Source of the DNA: a virus
Length of the DNA stretch: 20,634 bases
Virus record (IMG/VR): IMGVR_UViG_3300030103_003891
Span: 1 to 20,634 of that record
Reading direction: 5' to 3' (one strand)
Shown here piece by piece: positions 18,204 to 20,634 of this stretch. Numbering within the stretch: position 1 is the first letter of the stretch; each line of letters opens with the position of its first letter. Both the position numbers and the translations under genes were made by a program. The notes under the pieces were generated by a model. The model was not told the DNA's origin, made no database searches, and saw nothing but the letters and a program-made list of their open reading frames with translations.

Positions 18204-18399
18204 GGCCGACAAAAGCCGGTTTTTTCTAGGTGAGCTGACTGCGGTCTATCGCAAGGGCCAAGGTGCTTACCTGTCCAGCGGATCTCGCAATGTCCCGATG
18301 GCAGCCTGGGCCATGGGTCGGGTCAACAGCTACATGCGTGGCGATAAAGCAAGGACGGCAGATGCTGCGATCTACGCTCGCTACAACAAAAAGCGATGA
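18148..18399 (+). CDS. Small protein (83 aa), DUF5824-like, with a GTG start inside the previous gene
   Basis: No ATG exists in this frame before the conserved part. A GTG at 18148, with GAGGA nine bases upstream (18134-18138), gives MAPKRKPLSAATKKALKDKA, then FLGELTAVYRKGQGAYLSSG, WAMGRVNSYMRGD and ARTADAAIYARYNKKR. The LSxxxKKALKDKAxKS start, the LxAVYxKGxGAYxSxGSR centre and the ending AWAMxRVNSYxxGxxKxxDADxxxY match DUF5824, as I remember it from viral genomes. The 56-base overlap and the coupling to both neighbours are unusual for a non-ATG start. The stop overlaps the next gene as ATGA. Confidence 0.62.
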   Translation: MAPKRKPLSAATKKALKDKADKSRFFLGELTAVYRKGQGAYLSSGSRNVPMAAWAMGRVNSYMRGDKARTADAAIYARYNKKR

Positions 18400-18551
18400 A
18401 GCTCACGACCCGTCAAAAGAATGCTCTTGCGAGGCATCAAAAAGATCACGGCCACACAAAGGCGCACATGGATTTTATGAAGCGCAAGATGCGTGAGGGC
18501 ATGAGCTTTTCTCAGGCGCATCGCTTGGCAATGACCAAGAAAGGCAAATGA
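18396..18551 (+). CDS. Small His/Lys-rich protein (51 aa)
   Basis: The product is MKLTTRQKNALARHQKDHGH, TKAHMDFMKRKMREGMSFSQ, then AHRLAMTKKGK. The pattern (a start helix with KNALxRHxxDH, KxHMxFMxxxMxxGxSFxxAHRxAMxKxGK) is one I recall as a widely distributed viral micro-protein family of unknown function, present in phages and eukaryotic viruses. Five histidines and many Lys make a metal-dependent or nucleic-acid role conceivable. The ATG overlaps the previous stop and the stop overlaps the next ATG (both ATGA), placing it firmly in the head operon. Confidence 0.66.
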   Translation: MKLTTRQKNALARHQKDHGHTKAHMDFMKRKMREGMSFSQAHRLAMTKKGK

Positions 18552-18829
18552 GCATTCAAAGGGGCGGCCATACGTTCGCGGGCTTTGACAAACCGATCCG
18601 CACACCCAACCATCCCAGCGGCAAAAGTCATGCGGTGGTTATCAATGACGGCGGCAGCCCTCGGCTGATTAGGTTCGGCCAGCAAGGCGCAAAAACTAAG
18701 CCGCCGCGTAAAGGTGAAAGCGCAGCAGACAAAGCAAAGCGCAAATCATTCAAAGCTAGACACGCAAAGAACATCGCTAAAGGCAAAACATCTGCCGCTT
18801 ATTGGTCTTCGAGGGTAAAGTGGTCGTGA
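18548..18829 (+). CDS. Small basic protein (93 aa), DUF6321-like
   Basis: The protein starts MSIQRGGHTFAGFDKPIRTP, then SHAVVINDGGSPRLIRFGQQ, GAKTKPPRKGESAADKAKRK and SFKARHAKNIAKGKTSAAYW. The RLIRFGQQGAK strand and the final FKARHAKNIAKGKxSAAYW motif are the hallmarks I associate with DUF6321, known from phages and large eukaryotic viruses. Its role is unknown; the high positive charge suggests nucleic-acid contact or an internal head protein. The ATG overlaps the preceding stop. It is the last of six tiny genes between the MuF-like and scaffold-like genes. Confidence 0.68.
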   Translation: MSIQRGGHTFAGFDKPIRTPNHPSGKSHAVVINDGGSPRLIRFGQQGAKTKPPRKGESAADKAKRKSFKARHAKNIAKGKTSAAYWSSRVKWS

Positions 18830-18850
18830 AATGTAGCCTGTGGCTAATTC

Positions 18851-19528
18851 ATGTCCGAAGATCAAACTGCTCCTGTGGAGCAATCTGTTGATTCCAGCAA
18901 ACTTGAAGCAGAACTCGATGCAATGAGGCGTAAAAACGCCGAGTTGTTGGATGAGTACAAGAAAGCAAAAGCACTAGCTAAAGCTGTTCCTGATGGGGTT
19001 GATGTTCAGGAGTTACTGGACTTCAAAGCTAAGGCAGAGCAGGCAGACCTGGAAAAACAAGGCAAGTACACCGAAGCCCGACAGGCTTTGGAGCAGCAAT
19101 TCCGTGAGGCGGCGGAGGAAAAAGACAAGCGCATCGCTGAACTGGAAGCGCAAGTGCGAGAGCTGGAATTGATCACGCCTGCCAACACTGCACTAGCTGA
19201 CGTGGTGCATGATCCCAGCATTGTGTTCAAGGCACAGCTGCTAAACCCCAATCAGATTGAGCGGGAAGCTGACGGAACGGTTGTTGTCGTCAACGGCTAC
19301 GAACGCAAACCGATTAGTGAGTGGGCCAAAACTCTGCCGAGTTACATGCAGAAAGCACCAAAGCCACAAGGCAGCGGAGCACCGGCAGGACGCAGTGCAG
19401 GCGGCGACGTACCACCTGGAACAAAGAATCCCTTTGCCAAGGACACTTACAACCTCACAGAGCAATCACGACTGTTTAGAACGGATCGGGATATGTATGA
19501 AAGGTTGAAAGCTGCAGCGAACCGTTAA
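18851..19528 (+). CDS. Scaffolding-like protein (225 aa)
   Basis: Residues 15-115 form a long charged coiled coil (KLEAELDAMRRKNAELLDEY, ALEQQFREAAEEKDKRIAEL), followed by a short strand region (FKAQLLNPNQIE, GTVVVVNGYERKPI) and a Gly/Pro-rich linker. The C-terminus is basic and helical (LFRTDRDMYERLKAAANR), as in scaffolds that bind the coat protein through a short terminal helix. The gene lies directly before the major capsid gene, the usual place for a scaffold. Scaffolds share little sequence, so the call rests on coiled-coil content, position and length. The ribosome-binding site is weak. Confidence 0.8.
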   Translation: MSEDQTAPVEQSVDSSKLEAELDAMRRKNAELLDEYKKAKALAKAVPDGVDVQELLDFKAKAEQADLEKQGKYTEARQALEQQFREAAEEKDKRIAELEAQVRELELITPANTALADVVHDPSIVFKAQLLNPNQIEREADGTVVVVNGYERKPISEWAKTLPSYMQKAPKPQGSGAPAGRSAGGDVPPGTKNPFAKDTYNLTEQSRLFRTDRDMYERLKAAANR

Positions 19529-19530
19529 TA
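19504..19530 (+). promoter_or_regulatory. Possible promoter in front of the major capsid gene
   Basis: TTGAAA (19504-19509) and TAATAT (19525-19530) are 15 bases apart, slightly short of the ideal spacing. An A/T-rich TATGTAAAT follows. The major capsid gene starts 77 bases downstream after a small GGGC-TGT-GCCC hairpin (19563-19573) that could protect the 5' end of a capsid transcript. Confidence 0.3.
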
Positions 19531-19592
19531 TGTAAATCAAGCAAGGCTGTGCTGAGCTGTTAGGGCTGTGCCCACACCGTAAACATCATTTC

Positions 19593-19600
19593 AAGGAGGT
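19593..19600 (+). promoter_or_regulatory. Strong Shine-Dalgarno site of the major capsid gene
   Basis: AAGGAGGT is a full match to the 16S anti-SD region, six bases before the GTG start. It is the strongest ribosome-binding site in the window in front of a start codon and identifies GTG 19607 as the start, in line with the high copy number needed for capsid protein. Confidence 0.85.
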
Positions 19601-19606
19601 TTTGTC

Positions 19607-20629
19607 GTGGCGACTCTTCGCTCTGACATCATCATTCCTGAGGTATTTACGCCATACGTCATTGAGCAAACAACTCAGCGTGATGCCTTTTTGGCTAGCG
19701 GTGTGGTTCAGCCAATGGCCGAGCTAAATGCTTCAGAAGCCGGGGGAGACTACGTCCAGGTTCCTTTTTACAAAGCGAACCTGTCAGGCGATTTTGAGCG
19801 TCTGACGGATAGCTCTTCACTGACCCCCGGCAAGATCGAAGCTGACAAGCAAGTCGGCGTCGTTCTGCACCGTGGTCGTGCATTTGAGTCACGCGACCTG
19901 GCTGCACTGGCTGCCGGTTCCGACCCAATGGCCGCTATCGGTAACAAGATTGCCGACTACATCGCAAACCAGCGTCAGAAGGATCTTCTGTCCTGCTTGG
20001 CCGGTATTTTCGGCGCTGTGGGCGACACCAGCTCTGCCTCATTCGCAGCTTTGGCTGTTGATGGCGAGAGCGGCGACACCCCAACTCAACTGACTGCCCG
20101 TCAAGTTGTTGAAGGTCAGTCTCTTCTGGGCGACCAAGGAGAAAAGCTGGCAGCAATTGTTGTGCACCCGAAGGTCTATTTTGACCTTAAAGAGCGCCGT
20201 GCACTTGATTTTGTGTACGACAACAACGGACAGCCTGACTCTGGCGCAACCCAGGGTTCACTGGCTAACGCCTTCGGCAACGTCGCAATCCCTACTTTCA
20301 TGGGAATGCGCGTGATCCAGTCAGCTGACGTTCAGACCGCTGGTTCCGGTGCTTCCACCGAGTACGCCAGCTACATGTTCACCCAAGGTGCCGTTGGCTC
20401 CGGTGAGCAGCTCGGACTTCAGTCAGAAGTTGACCGCGACATCCTTGCCAAGAGCGATGCGATGTCCATCGATCTGCACTACGTGTACCACCCGATCGGT
20501 TCTTCGTTCTCCACTTCCGTTTCCAACCCCACAAGGGCTCAGCTGGAAACTGTGGGTAACTGGACCAAGGTGTACGAGACCAACAACATTGGCATCGTGC
20601 GGATTACCACCACCAGCGCACTGGATTGA
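19607..20629 (+). CDS. Major capsid protein
   Basis: This 340-residue protein forms the head shell. It starts MATLRSDIIIPEVFTPYVIE, has a region with DYVQVPFYKANLSGDFERLT, and the segment VGVVLHRGRAFESRDLAALA. A helix PMAAIGNKIADYIANQRQKD follows, a pattern of an HK97-fold capsid spine helix. After this come LAAIVVHPKVYFDLKERRAL, IPTFMGMRVIQSADV and AYMFTQGAVGSGEQ-type strands. This order (N-arm, E-loop, spine, P- and A-domain strands) and the ending VYHPIGSSFSTSVSNPTRAQ are typical of a family of phage capsids I know from siphophages and cyanophages (Gp13-like). The GTG start follows a perfect Shine-Dalgarno site, and codon use is orderly. A GGAGG at 20630-20634 marks the next gene. Confidence 0.93.
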   Translation: MATLRSDIIIPEVFTPYVIEQTTQRDAFLASGVVQPMAELNASEAGGDYVQVPFYKANLSGDFERLTDSSSLTPGKIEADKQVGVVLHRGRAFESRDLAALAAGSDPMAAIGNKIADYIANQRQKDLLSCLAGIFGAVGDTSSASFAALAVDGESGDTPTQLTARQVVEGQSLLGDQGEKLAAIVVHPKVYFDLKERRALDFVYDNNGQPDSGATQGSLANAFGNVAIPTFMGMRVIQSADVQTAGSGASTEYASYMFTQGAVGSGEQLGLQSEVDRDILAKSDAMSIDLHYVYHPIGSSFSTSVSNPTRAQLETVGNWTKVYETNNIGIVRITTTSALD

Positions 20630-20634
20630 GGAGG

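Noticed and set aside
1-20634. CRISPR arrays, insertion sequences, integration sites and photosynthesis genes
   Set aside because: I looked for evenly spaced repeats, transposase motifs, integrase signatures and psbA-like sequences and saw none.

Overview
The window looks like part of the genome of a tailed double-stranded DNA phage, most plausibly a cyanophage infecting marine Synechococcus or Prochlorococcus. What I can see is a complete DNA-packaging and head-assembly module, a replication module with a primase-helicase and a family A DNA polymerase, a lysis-like module with a C39-type cysteine peptidase, and many tiny genes joined by ATGA or TGATG stop/start overlaps. The host guess is inference: several secreted and small proteins resemble families I remember from cyanophage genomes, which I could not check here. 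I see no tRNA, rRNA, integrase, repressor of the CI type, insertion sequence or CRISPR array.

Layout. 1-168: the end of a plus-strand gene. 47-1945: a minus-strand operon of a small membrane protein and three Sec-exported-looking proteins; the last has no visible start codon, and its 3' end overlaps the 1-168 gene tail to tail. 1972-4100: a plus-strand lysis-like operon (membrane/coiled-coil protein, two tiny proteins, a C39-like peptidase) followed by three small unknown genes. 4091-9735: the minus-strand replication operon. In transcription order it holds a primase-polymerase/helicase fusion, a 61-residue protein, a ribbon-helix-helix protein, a 52-residue protein, DNA polymerase A, two overlapping tiny genes, a second ribbon-helix-helix protein and a 67-residue protein.

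9736-9884 is the divergent control region: a terminator followed at once by a rightward promoter. Rightward genes then run to the end: a likely ssDNA-binding protein, a zinc-ribbon protein, a PD-(D/E)XK nuclease, a string of small accessory genes (11674-13019), small and large terminase, portal, a MuF-like head protein, six tiny mostly lysine-rich genes, a scaffold-like protein and the major capsid protein. The window ends on the ribosome-binding site of the next gene.

Control. The most striking regulatory signal is a recurring promoter-like motif, TGTGCTACAWT. It is an extended -10 box (TGnTACAWT), in three cases with a TTGnnn -35 box exactly 16 bases upstream. It lies in front of genes at 7254 (minus), 9885, 11923, 12155 and 12663. 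At 9772-9845, 12072-12130 and 14763-14799 a rho-independent terminator sits directly upstream of, or overlaps, a promoter, so modules appear insulated and restarted. The tail of the primase-helicase gene carries a cluster of TTTTGACAA/TTGTCAAAA repeats that also occur in the divergent control region; these are iteron or operator candidates.
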